From the NCBI GenBank assembly GCA_016839425.1, contig JAEOUI010000017.1, positions 1 through 11,435 on the forward strand: a stretch of 11,435 bases of DNA. The letters are read 5' to 3'. Made by a program: the position numbers and the translations under genes. Shown in pieces: positions 1 to 6,505 of this stretch. Below the pieces are notes generated by a model. The model saw only the letters and a list, made by a program, of their open reading frames with translations, ran no database searches and was not told where the DNA came from. Every line of letters begins with the position of its first letter. Position 1 is the stretch's first letter. Source of the DNA: Promethearchaeota archaeon (GTDB lineage Archaea; Asgardarchaeota; Lokiarchaeia; Sigynarchaeales; SOKP01).

Positions 1-1
1 C

Positions 2-946
2 GACGAATTTTGCGGGACTTTCATGCCAATCGTCGCAGAGTCCTATACTAGATACGATATAGTCAACGAAACGGACCCTTCCAAGAATTACACTTCCATT
101 CAAGAGTATAAAAATCCTGCTATTGGAGATTTTTCTTCAAGTATCGAATTTGACGCGCCCTTGCCCTCGGAAAATAACGAAATATCCTGGAGCGTTACCT
201 ATCCCGACTATCCGATTTACGGGTTTTATTTCAATCGCTCGAGCATGTATCCGTTTGAAATGTTCCAACACACGCAAGGAGATTGGAGCTACGGGTTTGA
301 CTATAAAATTTGCGAACAAGAAGCTGAAATGGACTATACCGTGGACTTGCCAAAGTTTGATGGGTCTGATTACGACAAGGTCCAAGGATTGGGCTTGGCA
401 ATACCGCACTACTCGTACTTCATGTCTTCTGCTGAAATCGACGAGCAGACTGATAACGATTTGTTCGTGCCCACGGATCTCTTTGACTTTGGAATGGACG
501 GGAGTCAAGTCGCTCAGATCGACATGATGGATCCCGACAAGATGGAATACACCTTGCACGATTATCCTGTAATGGGAACGGACTCTCAATTTGAAGCAAA
601 AGGAGCAACCGTCAGCGAGCTCGTTGTTAAATCGATGGAAAATAGCGACAAGACCAGGCTAATGACCGTTCTTCCCTGTCTGGACATTCTTTTTACAACG
701 GACCATTTTATCAACGACAATCCCGCCTTCAGCGACTTTGATAAGTTGTTTAGCATTGAAACCCAGAATTATAACATGTGGTCGGGAGAGAGATTAACGC
801 ACGATCCGACCCTAAGGATATTTTATACAACCTCGATAGAAAATCCTGAGGATTCAATAAGCGGTTTTGCCTTCGTGCCATTAATTGGAGTTGCTGTGAT
901 TTCAATTCTTGTGGTTATGAAGCGCTTCCATCAAAAACAGTATTAA
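2..946 (+). CDS. Surface protein with C-terminal membrane anchor, 5' end outside window
   Basis: The reading frame is open from the first bases of the window (Asp-Glu-Phe-Cys-Gly-Thr-Phe before the first ATG at 23), no signal peptide follows that ATG, and no ribosome-binding site precedes it. The true start is therefore probably upstream and this is a 3' fragment. Counting from the ATG, residues 1-280 are acidic and rich in Tyr, Phe, Asp and Asn, with several N-x-S/T sequons. Residues about 282-299 form one hydrophobic segment, followed by a short basic tail (KRFHQ). This is the layout of an extracellular protein held by, or sorted through, its C terminus, like archaeal CTERM proteins. I recognise no catalytic domain. 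The gene runs tail-to-tail toward the hydrolase operon, and a T-rich tract follows the stop. Coding status and topology are fairly secure; function is unknown. Confidence 0.8.
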   Translation, partial: DEFCGTFMPIVAESYTRYDIVNETDPSKNYTSIQEYKNPAIGDFSSSIEFDAPLPSENNEISWSVTYPDYPIYGFYFNRSSMYPFEMFQHTQGDWSYGFDYKICEQEAEMDYTVDLPKFDGSDYDKVQGLGLAIPHYSYFMSSAEIDEQTDNDLFVPTDLFDFGMDGSQVAQIDMMDPDKMEYTLHDYPVMGTDSQFEAKGATVSELVVKSMENSDKTRLMTVLPCLDILFTTDHFINDNPAFSDFDKLFSIETQNYNMWSGERLTHDPTLRIFYTTSIENPEDSISGFAFVPLIGVAVISILVVMKRFHQKQY

Positions 947-949
947 ATC

Positions 950-976
950 TCTTTTTTTTTTCTTTTTCAATTTTTT
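950..976 (+). terminator. T-rich terminator after the surface-protein gene
   Basis: Runs of nine, five and six T, interrupted by single C and CAA, begin within a few bases of the stop codon at 944-946. No hairpin is evident. Archaeal termination commonly uses such oligo-T tracts without a stem. Confidence 0.5.
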
Positions 977-1149
977 AAGTCGATATAGGTTTCGAATTTT
1001 GGTTAATCAAATCTAAATAAGGTACTGTTAAAGTCTATTCAAAGTATATTGTTAATTAAAGCCAATTTCAGCAGTTAAAATAATTTTTAATTATTATCAT
1101 TGAATCTCTATTTCTTCGATTTAGTCGAATTATTCAAAATAATTTTCCT

Positions 1150-1166
1150 ATAAAAATAAAAAGAAA
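1150..1166 (-). terminator. T-rich terminator after the second hydrolase gene
   Basis: On the minus strand, T-runs begin four bases after the TAA stop (1167-1169) of the shorter hydrolase. Together with the tract at 950-976 it brackets a convergent, very AT-rich gap (977-1149) in which I see no gene or structured element. Confidence 0.4.
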
Positions 1167-2060
1167 TTAGATATTTTTAGAATCCCAAATCCATTCGGAA
1201 TCATCGTAAATTAGAGCATCGTTCCCATAAAAGGTAGTTTGAGTGTTTATATCCTCAAATAGATGAATATAACACCAAGCTGTAATGTACTTGCTCATGT
1301 CTCCAGCATCTCCGCAAGCTACAAGATGATCAGCGCCAATCAGCTTTCCGTAATAAGTAGGAACATTGGAGTCTGAGAATATGATATCGCTATTTGAATT
1401 AGGTGGGCATACAGTATCTTCCGTTCCAGTAATCAATAACATCGGACATTTTTGCGTAACGCTCGAACCACCATTACTCTGAAAAATGTAATACCACGGC
1501 ATTATTGGGACGGTACAAGTTACCTGATCCAATCCACCAAGCAATAGGGTCGTGCCACCCCCTTGAGAATGACCCATCACGCATATCTTATCAACATCTA
1601 GGTTTTGATAAAATGAACTGGAGGGATTGTCGTTTTGAGAAATAATGAGGTTCATTGCGGCGATCATCGTATCTCCATTACCAGTACTTGTATCATCGGG
1701 GGCAATTACTACAAAACCGTGTGACGCCAAGTGGCTCAATAATCCACCATAAGTATTAGGATGAGTGAAAGTACCATCTCCCCAAACGACGATCGGGTGT
1801 TTCATGTCATTACGCCCTAACTCGATTGGATAATAAAGATAGTTACCCTCATAATTAGTGTAAATTTGTACTTCAAACGAGCCTTTATTATCATAGAAAT
1901 CTAGGTTATCTATAGGAGTAGGAGTGTCTGGAGGAAGAGTATCTGGGAGATTATCTTGTGGATCTTGTCCTGGTATTGATTCTAAAGGAGCAAGTATAAA
2001 AGTAAGTACAATTAATACTGCTGCTATGGGTATTATCCCTAAAATTGCTTTTTTTTTCAT
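1167..2060 (-). CDS. Secreted alpha/beta hydrolase, short paralogue A
   Basis: A 297-residue serine hydrolase of the dienelactone hydrolase/chlorophyllase/polyester-hydrolase kind. Residues 5-27 are a hydrophobic signal or anchor. Residues 30-52 form a Pro/Asp/Thr-rich linker. The hydrolase domain follows, with a WGDGT segment (93-97, oxyanion-hole region), the nucleophile elbow GHSQGG (Ser165), GTEDT (Asp215) and GADH (His245). The start is ATG 2060: a GGAGGG Shine-Dalgarno lies 11-12 bases upstream, and this ATG overlaps the TGA of the upstream gene as ATGA, implying translational coupling. A TTG at 2078 is in frame but lies on the Shine-Dalgarno itself. Unlike its paralogues it has an extra cysteine pair (Cys205, Cys249) near the catalytic Asp and His, possibly another disulfide. 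Enzyme class is well supported; the substrate (polyester, lipid or other ester) is unknown. Confidence 0.88.
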   Translation of the reverse strand: MKKKAILGIIPIAAVLIVLTFILAPLESIPGQDPQDNLPDTLPPDTPTPIDNLDFYDNKGSFEVQIYTNYEGNYLYYPIELGRNDMKHPIVVWGDGTFTHPNTYGGLLSHLASHGFVVIAPDDTSTGNGDTMIAAMNLIISQNDNPSSSFYQNLDVDKICVMGHSQGGGTTLLLGGLDQVTCTVPIMPWYYIFQSNGGSSVTQKCPMLLITGTEDTVCPPNSNSDIIFSDSNVPTYYGKLIGADHLVACGDAGDMSKYITAWCYIHLFEDINTQTTFYGNDALIYDDSEWIWDSKNI

Positions 2061-3664
2061 TGCTTTTTTACCCTCCAAATTCTTCTTTTTCTATTTATTA
2101 GAGCTACAACAGAAATCACTCCTAATGCGCCAAGGATCAAGAAGAGATCGTAACCTGATATCGACGGTTCAGTTGGTTCGGTAATATTCACGACAACTTC
2201 CTTCCATGTTGTCGAATAATTACCAAAGTTATTGAAAGCAGTCACTTGAAAACTATAAGTTCCGTTTAAAAGACCCGTGATCTCTTGCTGCTTGGTTGTT
2301 AGACCTTTATGAAGTTCAATAATCATTAATACATCGTTTTCGACATATTTAATATAGATCGAATAATTATTGGCCCCTAAAGATTCCGTCCAATATAATC
2401 TAATATTTCCATCTTTATCAGGAGTATCAGCATTAATATTGAGAACGAAGGGCTCTGGTGGTCCAATAGAGAGAATTCCTACGGTTACATTCACGCATTC
2501 CGATATAGCGTGTCCGTAAATATTGTTTGCGTAGACTAAAAAGTAATATGTGCCGTTAGAGCGCCCCGATATCGAAAACGAAGTACCAATTATCGTTGTC
2601 AAGGGCGTCTGAGAGCCATCGAATTCCGTGAAATAGCTATCGTGCTCGTACACCGTGTATGTGTCCGCACCAAGAGAAAGCGTCCAAATCAGGTCAAAAT
2701 TGCCATCGTAATCGTAGTAGGGTATTTCAGAGTTTATTGAGAGAGAAAACGATCCGGGTGATCCTTGTGGTTGATTTGTTTCCCATATCCATTCTGAATC
2801 GTCGTAAATCAGCGCATCGTTTCCATAAAAGATCGATTGTGCATCAATGTTCTCAAATAAATGAAGGTAACACCACGCAGTAATGTATTTTCTCATTTCT
2901 CCAGCATCCCCAACCGCCTCAAAATGATCCGCTCCTATCAACTTTCCATAGTAAGTTGGAACATTTGAGTCAGCGAAAATAACATCACTATTTCCTCCGG
3001 GAGAGCATATCGTATCTTCCGTTCCTGCGAGTAATAACATTGGTGCTTTTTGCGAAGACATCGAACCACCATTACCTATATATAACCAATAGGAAGGCAT
3101 TAACGGTATAGTACAGGTAACATCGTCTCGTTCTCCGAGCAAGAGGGTCGTGCTACCTCCTTGAGAATGCCCCATCACGCATATCTTATCAACATCTAGG
3201 TTTTGATAAAATGTGCTCTCGGAATCGTCGTTTTTCGACTTGATGAGTTCCATTGCGGCGATCATCGTCTCACCATTACCAGTATCAGTAACATCAGGTG
3301 CGATAACCACGAACCCGTGAGACGCCAGGTGCCTTAACAATCCTCCGTACATCCAAGGCGATGTACCGGTCCCATCTCCCCAAACGACGAGGGGGTGCTT
3401 CGTTCCGTTGCGACCCAAGTCCGTCGGATAATAAAGATAGTTACCCTCGAAGGCAGTGTTTTGCGATACTGCAAAAGAACCCGATTCGTCATAATATTGA
3501 ATAACATCATCCGGGGAAGATATATTAAGGGGTATATGAAGGCTAGCATCTAGAAGGCCTTGACTGATTCTTCCTGGAATTGTATTTATGAGAGCAAAAA
3601 CAAAAGAAAGAATGATAACCATTCTTGAAACAGATATTGTTCTAAATATCACTTTATTTTTCAT
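2057..3664 (-). CDS. Secreted alpha/beta hydrolase with two Fn3-like domains and C-terminal anchor, paralogue B
   Basis: A 535-residue modular surface enzyme. A hydrophobic N-terminal segment (about 12-30) is a signal or anchor. Residues 55-295 are the same hydrolase domain as its two neighbours: WGDGT at 95-99, nucleophile elbow GHSQGG (Ser167), GTEDT (Asp217), GADH (His247), and cysteines 162, 184, 220 and 265 shared by all three paralogues. Two fibronectin-III-like beta domains follow (about 302-396 and 402-495). The end is ISGYDLF, a hydrophobic stretch (about 506-523) and a basic tail, resembling archaeal CTERM sorting signals. The product is therefore probably displayed on the cell surface. 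It is the first gene of an operon with the short paralogue, overlapping by four bases. No Shine-Dalgarno precedes the ATG. Parts of the gene are nearly identical in DNA to one paralogue and other parts to the other. Substrate unknown; extracellular polyester, lipid or polysaccharide-ester cleavage are options. Confidence 0.9.
   Translation of the reverse strand: MKNKVIFRTISVSRMVIILSFVFALINTIPGRISQGLLDASLHIPLNISSPDDVIQYYDESGSFAVSQNTAFEGNYLYYPTDLGRNGTKHPLVVWGDGTGTSPWMYGGLLRHLASHGFVVIAPDVTDTGNGETMIAAMELIKSKNDDSESTFYQNLDVDKICVMGHSQGGSTTLLLGERDDVTCTIPLMPSYWLYIGNGGSMSSQKAPMLLLAGTEDTICSPGGNSDVIFADSNVPTYYGKLIGADHFEAVGDAGEMRKYITAWCYLHLFENIDAQSIFYGNDALIYDDSEWIWETNQPQGSPGSFSLSINSEIPYYDYDGNFDLIWTLSLGADTYTVYEHDSYFTEFDGSQTPLTTIIGTSFSISGRSNGTYYFLVYANNIYGHAISECVNVTVGILSIGPPEPFVLNINADTPDKDGNIRLYWTESLGANNYSIYIKYVENDVLMIIELHKGLTTKQQEITGLLNGTYSFQVTAFNNFGNYSTTWKEVVVNITEPTEPSISGYDLFLILGALGVISVVALINRKRRIWRVKKQ
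2071..2076 (-). promoter_or_regulatory. Shine-Dalgarno for paralogue A
   Basis: GGAGGG on the minus strand, inside the last codons of the upstream hydrolase. The spacing fits the ATG at 2060 and excludes the in-frame TTG at 2078 as the start. Confidence 0.7.
2180..2761 (-). repeat. Tandem Fn3-like domain pair encoded in paralogue B
   Basis: Two consecutive units of about 95 residues share the pattern D-G-N-x2-L-x-W-T-x-S-L-G-A-x2-Y-x-x-Y near their start and a NGTY-S/Y-F-x-V segment near their end, followed by N-N-x-x-G. They look like an internal duplication of a fibronectin-III-like domain. In extracellular enzymes such units usually act as spacers or ligand-binding modules. Confidence 0.7.
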
Positions 3665-3750
3665 TTTTAAATCATCAAATTATAGAATTGTTGTTGTTGT
3701 AATTCACTTTTTTGAAATTATTGAATTATCATGGCTTTTAGATTCGCTTT

Positions 3751-3760
3751 GAATATAAAT
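3751..3760 (-). promoter_or_regulatory. Candidate TATA box for the hydrolase operon
   Basis: The minus strand reads ATTTATATTC, preceded by GGAAA, which resembles a BRE. A start site about 25 bases downstream would leave a leader of roughly 60 bases before the ATG at 3664. A second AT-rich candidate (CCTATAAATT, near 3806-3816) cannot be excluded. Confidence 0.3.
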
Positions 3761-3833
3761 TTTCCTAATTGTCTCTTGAATTGCAGGACAAATAAAAGTA
3801 ATATACAAATTTATAGGTCTTTAGAATGTTTTC

Positions 3834-3866
3834 TAAAAAAATCAATTGATCTAAAATTTTTTTCCT
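3834..3866 (-). terminator. Candidate terminator downstream of the 374-residue protein gene
   Basis: On the minus strand the palindrome ATCAATTGAT (3841-3850) is directly followed by seven T. It lies about 90 bases beyond the TAG stop at 3938-3940. Position and T-run fit a terminator, but the palindrome could also be a protein-binding site. Confidence 0.33.
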
Positions 3867-3937
3867 TTTATGCCCGAAAACAATTTAATGAACTAAAGGA
3901 GTTGCATAAGAGGATTTGTTTAGAAATAATTTTATAA

Positions 3938-5062
3938 CTAGTCAGTGAAATACAAATGCTCGTCAAAACCAGTTTCTGCCACGAGGTCTTGTCCAAGTTT
4001 TTGAATAGCCTTTTTTGAGGGTGTTTGTAAAATGCGACGGCAGATGTTAACTACCTTGGTTAGCTTGCTATCGTTAAACTCGCGAATAATCTGGTCATAT
4101 CTCGAGAAAGCAATACCCGCGCTGTATACTCCTGAGCTCCCGTGCCCCGCTTGTGAGCTTACTTGCCAGTGTTCTACTTTGAATTCGATGTTTTCTATGA
4201 GGTGCGAGCAGAAAAACCATTCTATGTAGAGACCGATTCGAGGTGATTTCTTTTTTACGCTTTTTAGCATTTTTAACGCTCGAGAAAGGCGATCGGGATG
4301 GATCATGTTAAATACCGTTTCGTGTCGGGCGTCTAAGCTGTCTTGCACATAGTCCTTGATTTCTATTATGATTTCCTGAACCCTTTTGCCCCGTTCTTCG
4401 GTAATATCTTGCTTGATCGAATCGATATAACCATCGATTGCTTTTTCCACATCATGGCTCGAAACGATCTTGTCCGTGCTTTCCTCTGCGTACATTGGTG
4501 GGTGGTTCGAAGCACTTGGGGCGGCCACATTAAATAGTGCGTCTAATTTAGTTGGATCTTTTCTAACCTCGTCTAACTTTTGATCAATCACGCTCTGGGG
4601 AAATCCCAAGCCTGAAAGGTAGAAGGCTGCACTAGATAATTGTGCTTCCAACGCTTGGGCCTCGCTATAATTTAAAGCGCCTCCGAATTGCTTCTCAATC
4701 TGTTCATCAGCAATCTTGCTAATTGCTTGCTCTGAAATTTCGTTTATTTCAAGCGATCCCAACTTTGTAAGGATGTATTCCAGTTGCTCCTCCCTAAGGT
4801 AATGTAAGGAACCCATCGGAGAAATCATATATGATATTTTCTCCATTTTTTTTATAAGATCTTCGATTTCAGCTTGCAATTTTCCTTTGGAAACAATGAG
4901 AAAATGTTCGAGGAATTTCTGGCTAAATCCTGCAACAGCCTTTACGACTTGCTCATCGTAGTTATTAAGGTGGTCTTTTAGCTTCTCTCCTTGCAGGTCG
5001 GTATTGATGCCAAAGACCAGTACGTTATCGATGATCATATATATATAATCAGATTTGTCCAT
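3938..5062 (-). CDS. Unrecognised soluble helical protein, 374 residues
   Basis: I do not recognise this family. The protein has no signal peptide or membrane segment and looks largely alpha-helical and charged. A short hydrophobic strand-like N-terminus (IIDNVLVFGIN, 10-20) is followed by helical stretches at about 25-80 and 85-130. A low-complexity linker (about 180-200: AAPSASNHPP) separates these from a second helical half (205-295, Lys/Glu/Asp-rich). The C-terminal part contains YIEWFFCSHLIENIEF and a small Gly/Ser-rich turn (AGHGSSGVYSAG). No catalytic or nucleotide-binding motif is visible. The N-terminus could be a divergent longin/roadblock-type fold, but this is only an impression. 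It stands alone between the hydrolase operon and the phosphatase gene, in the same direction as both, with its own strong TATA-like element upstream. Its length and conventional codon pattern make it a real gene. Confidence 0.82.
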   Translation of the reverse strand: MDKSDYIYMIIDNVLVFGINTDLQGEKLKDHLNNYDEQVVKAVAGFSQKFLEHFLIVSKGKLQAEIEDLIKKMEKISYMISPMGSLHYLREEQLEYILTKLGSLEINEISEQAISKIADEQIEKQFGGALNYSEAQALEAQLSSAAFYLSGLGFPQSVIDQKLDEVRKDPTKLDALFNVAAPSASNHPPMYAEESTDKIVSSHDVEKAIDGYIDSIKQDITEERGKRVQEIIIEIKDYVQDSLDARHETVFNMIHPDRLSRALKMLKSVKKKSPRIGLYIEWFFCSHLIENIEFKVEHWQVSSQAGHGSSGVYSAGIAFSRYDQIIREFNDSKLTKVVNICRRILQTPSKKAIQKLGQDLVAETGFDEHLYFTD

Positions 5063-5104
5063 GAAGATGCGAATTTCCTTGAATTTATCACTTTATTTGA
5101 GCGA

Positions 5105-5114
5105 TATATATAAA
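5105..5114 (-). promoter_or_regulatory. TATA box of the 374-residue protein gene
   Basis: The minus strand reads TTTATATATA, the best archaeal TATA-box match in the window. It is centred about 47 bases before the ATG at 5062, so the transcript should start near 5083 with a leader of about 20 bases. Confidence 0.5.
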
Positions 5115-5166
5115 TTATGAAATTGCAATTAATTAAGTTTTACTCATAAAATTCATCGTTTAAAGT

Positions 5167-5652
5167 TTATTTTTGGTACTTGCTCGCAATTTTTCTTGCA
5201 AGTGACATTTGTTCTTTCGTTTCTAACGAACACTTCCTGTAAGTTCTAATCCATTGCACGGGATCCAAACCCTTGGGGATGAGCCCGTTATAGGCGCCCC
5301 AAGCTACTATCATTTGACCCGTCCTGCCACAACCCGCTACGCAATGGACAACTATTGGCTCTTTATTTTGAATATGTTTCTTCGTAATATCGAGAAAATT
5401 ATTGATTTGAGCATCTGTTGGGACACCGTAATCGGGGATATTTATGTGGTAATATTTAAATCGATTGGGAACATCCTTTCGATTATTGAATTCTGAACAA
5501 TTAATTACGACCTTAATGCCTTCTTTTTCATACCTCTTAAACACGGGGGGGTCTGGCCACCACGATGCTGCCATTTTATCCCTTACTATCCATGTAAAAG
5601 GCTCTGTCCTATGTGGTTGTCCTTCTCTGGGCCAGTACCAAGGGCGTACCAT
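5167..5652 (-). CDS. Dual-specificity protein phosphatase, DUSP23/VHZ-like
   Basis: A cytosolic cysteine-based phosphatase of 161 residues, the usual size for a minimal domain of this family. The signature loop HCVAGCGRTG (103-112) supplies nucleophile Cys104 and phosphate-binding Arg110. Asp74 in IPDYGVP is the likely general acid. The N-terminal FTWIVRDKMAAS (19-30) and C-terminal SLETKEQ (142-148) correspond to the conserved NFSW...G.LA and IET.EQ segments of eukaryotic DUSP23/VHZ and related archaeal enzymes. It should remove phosphate from phosphotyrosine and possibly phosphoserine/threonine; phosphorylated small molecules or RNA 5' ends are alternatives. No regulatory domain is attached. 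It is transcribed away from the Nudix gene through a shared divergent region (5653-5890). Family assignment is secure; the target is unknown. Confidence 0.93.
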   Translation of the reverse strand: MVRPWYWPREGQPHRTEPFTWIVRDKMAASWWPDPPVFKRYEKEGIKVVINCSEFNNRKDVPNRFKYYHINIPDYGVPTDAQINNFLDITKKHIQNKEPIVVHCVAGCGRTGQMIVAWGAYNGLIPKGLDPVQWIRTYRKCSLETKEQMSLARKIASKYQK

Positions 5653-5715
5653 ATCTAATGAAATGAATTATGATTTTTATTTTTTATCCACTAGCAAATA
5701 ACTAAGTAAAAGATT

Positions 5716-5723
5716 CTATATAG
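5716..5723 (-). promoter_or_regulatory. Candidate TATA box for the phosphatase gene
   Basis: The palindromic CTATATAG lies about 67 bases before the phosphatase ATG. A start near 5695 would give a leader of about 43 bases. Being palindromic, it could read either way, but the plus-strand gene has a closer candidate. Confidence 0.35.
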
Positions 5724-5803
5724 AGTATTTGCTCCAAAATTAACGAAAATGCTAGCAATTTATAAAGATTTAAAATTATTATTCAAGTTATCCTCCTAAA
5801 ACA

Positions 5804-5812
5804 CATATAATT
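5804..5812 (+). promoter_or_regulatory. Candidate TATA box for the Nudix gene
   Basis: CATATAATT on the plus strand predicts transcription from about 5835, giving a leader of some 55 bases. The leader contains AGGAG (5846-5850) followed by a four-codon open frame from ATG 5853, too far from the Nudix start to serve it directly. Confidence 0.3.
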
Positions 5813-5890
5813 TATTCTTAGGAAATTCAAATAGATATCCTTAGTAGGAGTGATGAATTATCAATAATACTAAAAAATATTTTTAATACA

Positions 5891-6370
5891 ATGAAGAATG
5901 AAAAAGAATTGATGGCTTTTGACACCCGTCATTATCCCATAAGGCCCCATGTGGGTGTAGGCGTGATGCTTGTTCGAAACGAACACCTCCTCCTCATTAA
6001 AAGAAAATACGATCCCGACGCGGGTCGTTGGAGCATACCGGGAGGCCATCTTGAGTTGGGAGAAGGAACTCAAGCAGCAGCGGAAAGAGAAGGATTCGAA
6101 GAAACGGCTATAAAAGTAAAAGTCACTAAACTTGCAGGAATCATCGATAAAATAATGCTTGATAAGGATGGTAAAGTTGAATATCATTATGTGCTCCTTA
6201 ATTATTTCGTGGAACAAGTCGAAGGCCCTCCCGATCAAAATCCTGTGGCCCAAGATGATGCTCTAGATGCTCGTTTTGTTCCATTTACTGAAATTAGGAA
6301 TTATAACCTCACGGATTCGCTCATAGAACTATTAAAACAGCTCAAGATTGGATTTTGGGAGATAAGTTGA
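5891..6370 (+). CDS. Nudix hydrolase
   Basis: A 159-residue single-domain Nudix protein, expected to cleave a nucleoside-diphosphate-linked substrate (X-P-P-X) with Mg2+. The Nudix box spans residues 52-74 and keeps the metal-binding REGFEE core (Glu67, Glu70, Glu71) and the first Gly and Glu of the box. It departs from consensus at two places: Gly68 where a bulky aliphatic residue is usual, and Ala73 where Gly is usual. The preceding RWSIPGGHLELGEG is typical of MutT/ADP-ribose pyrophosphatase-like members. Substrate cannot be read from sequence: 8-oxo-dGTP, ADP-ribose, NADH, or, given the nearby thiamine genes, HMP-pyrophosphate or TPP are all possible. Start ATG 5891 has no Shine-Dalgarno; Met8 at 5912 is an alternative, also without one. 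The next gene begins 135 bases downstream on the same strand. Confidence 0.92.
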   Translation: MKNEKELMAFDTRHYPIRPHVGVGVMLVRNEHLLLIKRKYDPDAGRWSIPGGHLELGEGTQAAAEREGFEETAIKVKVTKLAGIIDKIMLDKDGKVEYHYVLLNYFVEQVEGPPDQNPVAQDDALDARFVPFTEIRNYNLTDSLIELLKQLKIGFWEIS

Positions 6371-6418
6371 AAAGCTCAATTTTATTCGTGATAATTTACT
6401 ATATTGAGTATTGCTTTT
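6370..6418 (+). terminator. Weak hairpin after the Nudix gene
   Basis: CTCAAT (6375-6380) can pair with ATTGAG (6403-6408), and AAAAGC with GCTTTT further out if a bulge is allowed. The loop is long and the T-run short, so this is a tentative call. Confidence 0.22.
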
Positions 6419-6505
6419 GGATCTATACGAAATAAAATTTAAATGATATTTTTAATTAATTTCTCATCAGAAATCTAAAAATACTCTAAATTAGAAGATG
6501 TTATA

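Noticed and set aside
137..589. A 150-codon minus-strand open frame inside the first gene
   Set aside because: It lies fully antisense to a better-supported surface-protein gene with a membrane anchor, and its product shows no recognisable features.
2061..2078. Six-codon N-terminal extension of paralogue A from TTG 2078
   Set aside because: The TTG overlaps the GGAGGG Shine-Dalgarno; ATG 2060 has correct spacing and gives a normal MKKK signal-peptide start.
3731..3937. A 68-codon plus-strand open frame in the gap between the hydrolase operon and the unknown gene
   Set aside because: Its composition follows the AT-rich spacer (many Lys, Asn, Ile, Phe), no ribosome-binding site precedes it, it runs opposite to both flanking genes and overlaps the probable promoter and terminator.
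5853..5867. Four-codon upstream open frame (ATG to TAA) in the Nudix leader
   Set aside because: The AGGAG before it is only two bases from its ATG, too close for efficient initiation, and its sequence (MNYQ) suggests no regulatory peptide.
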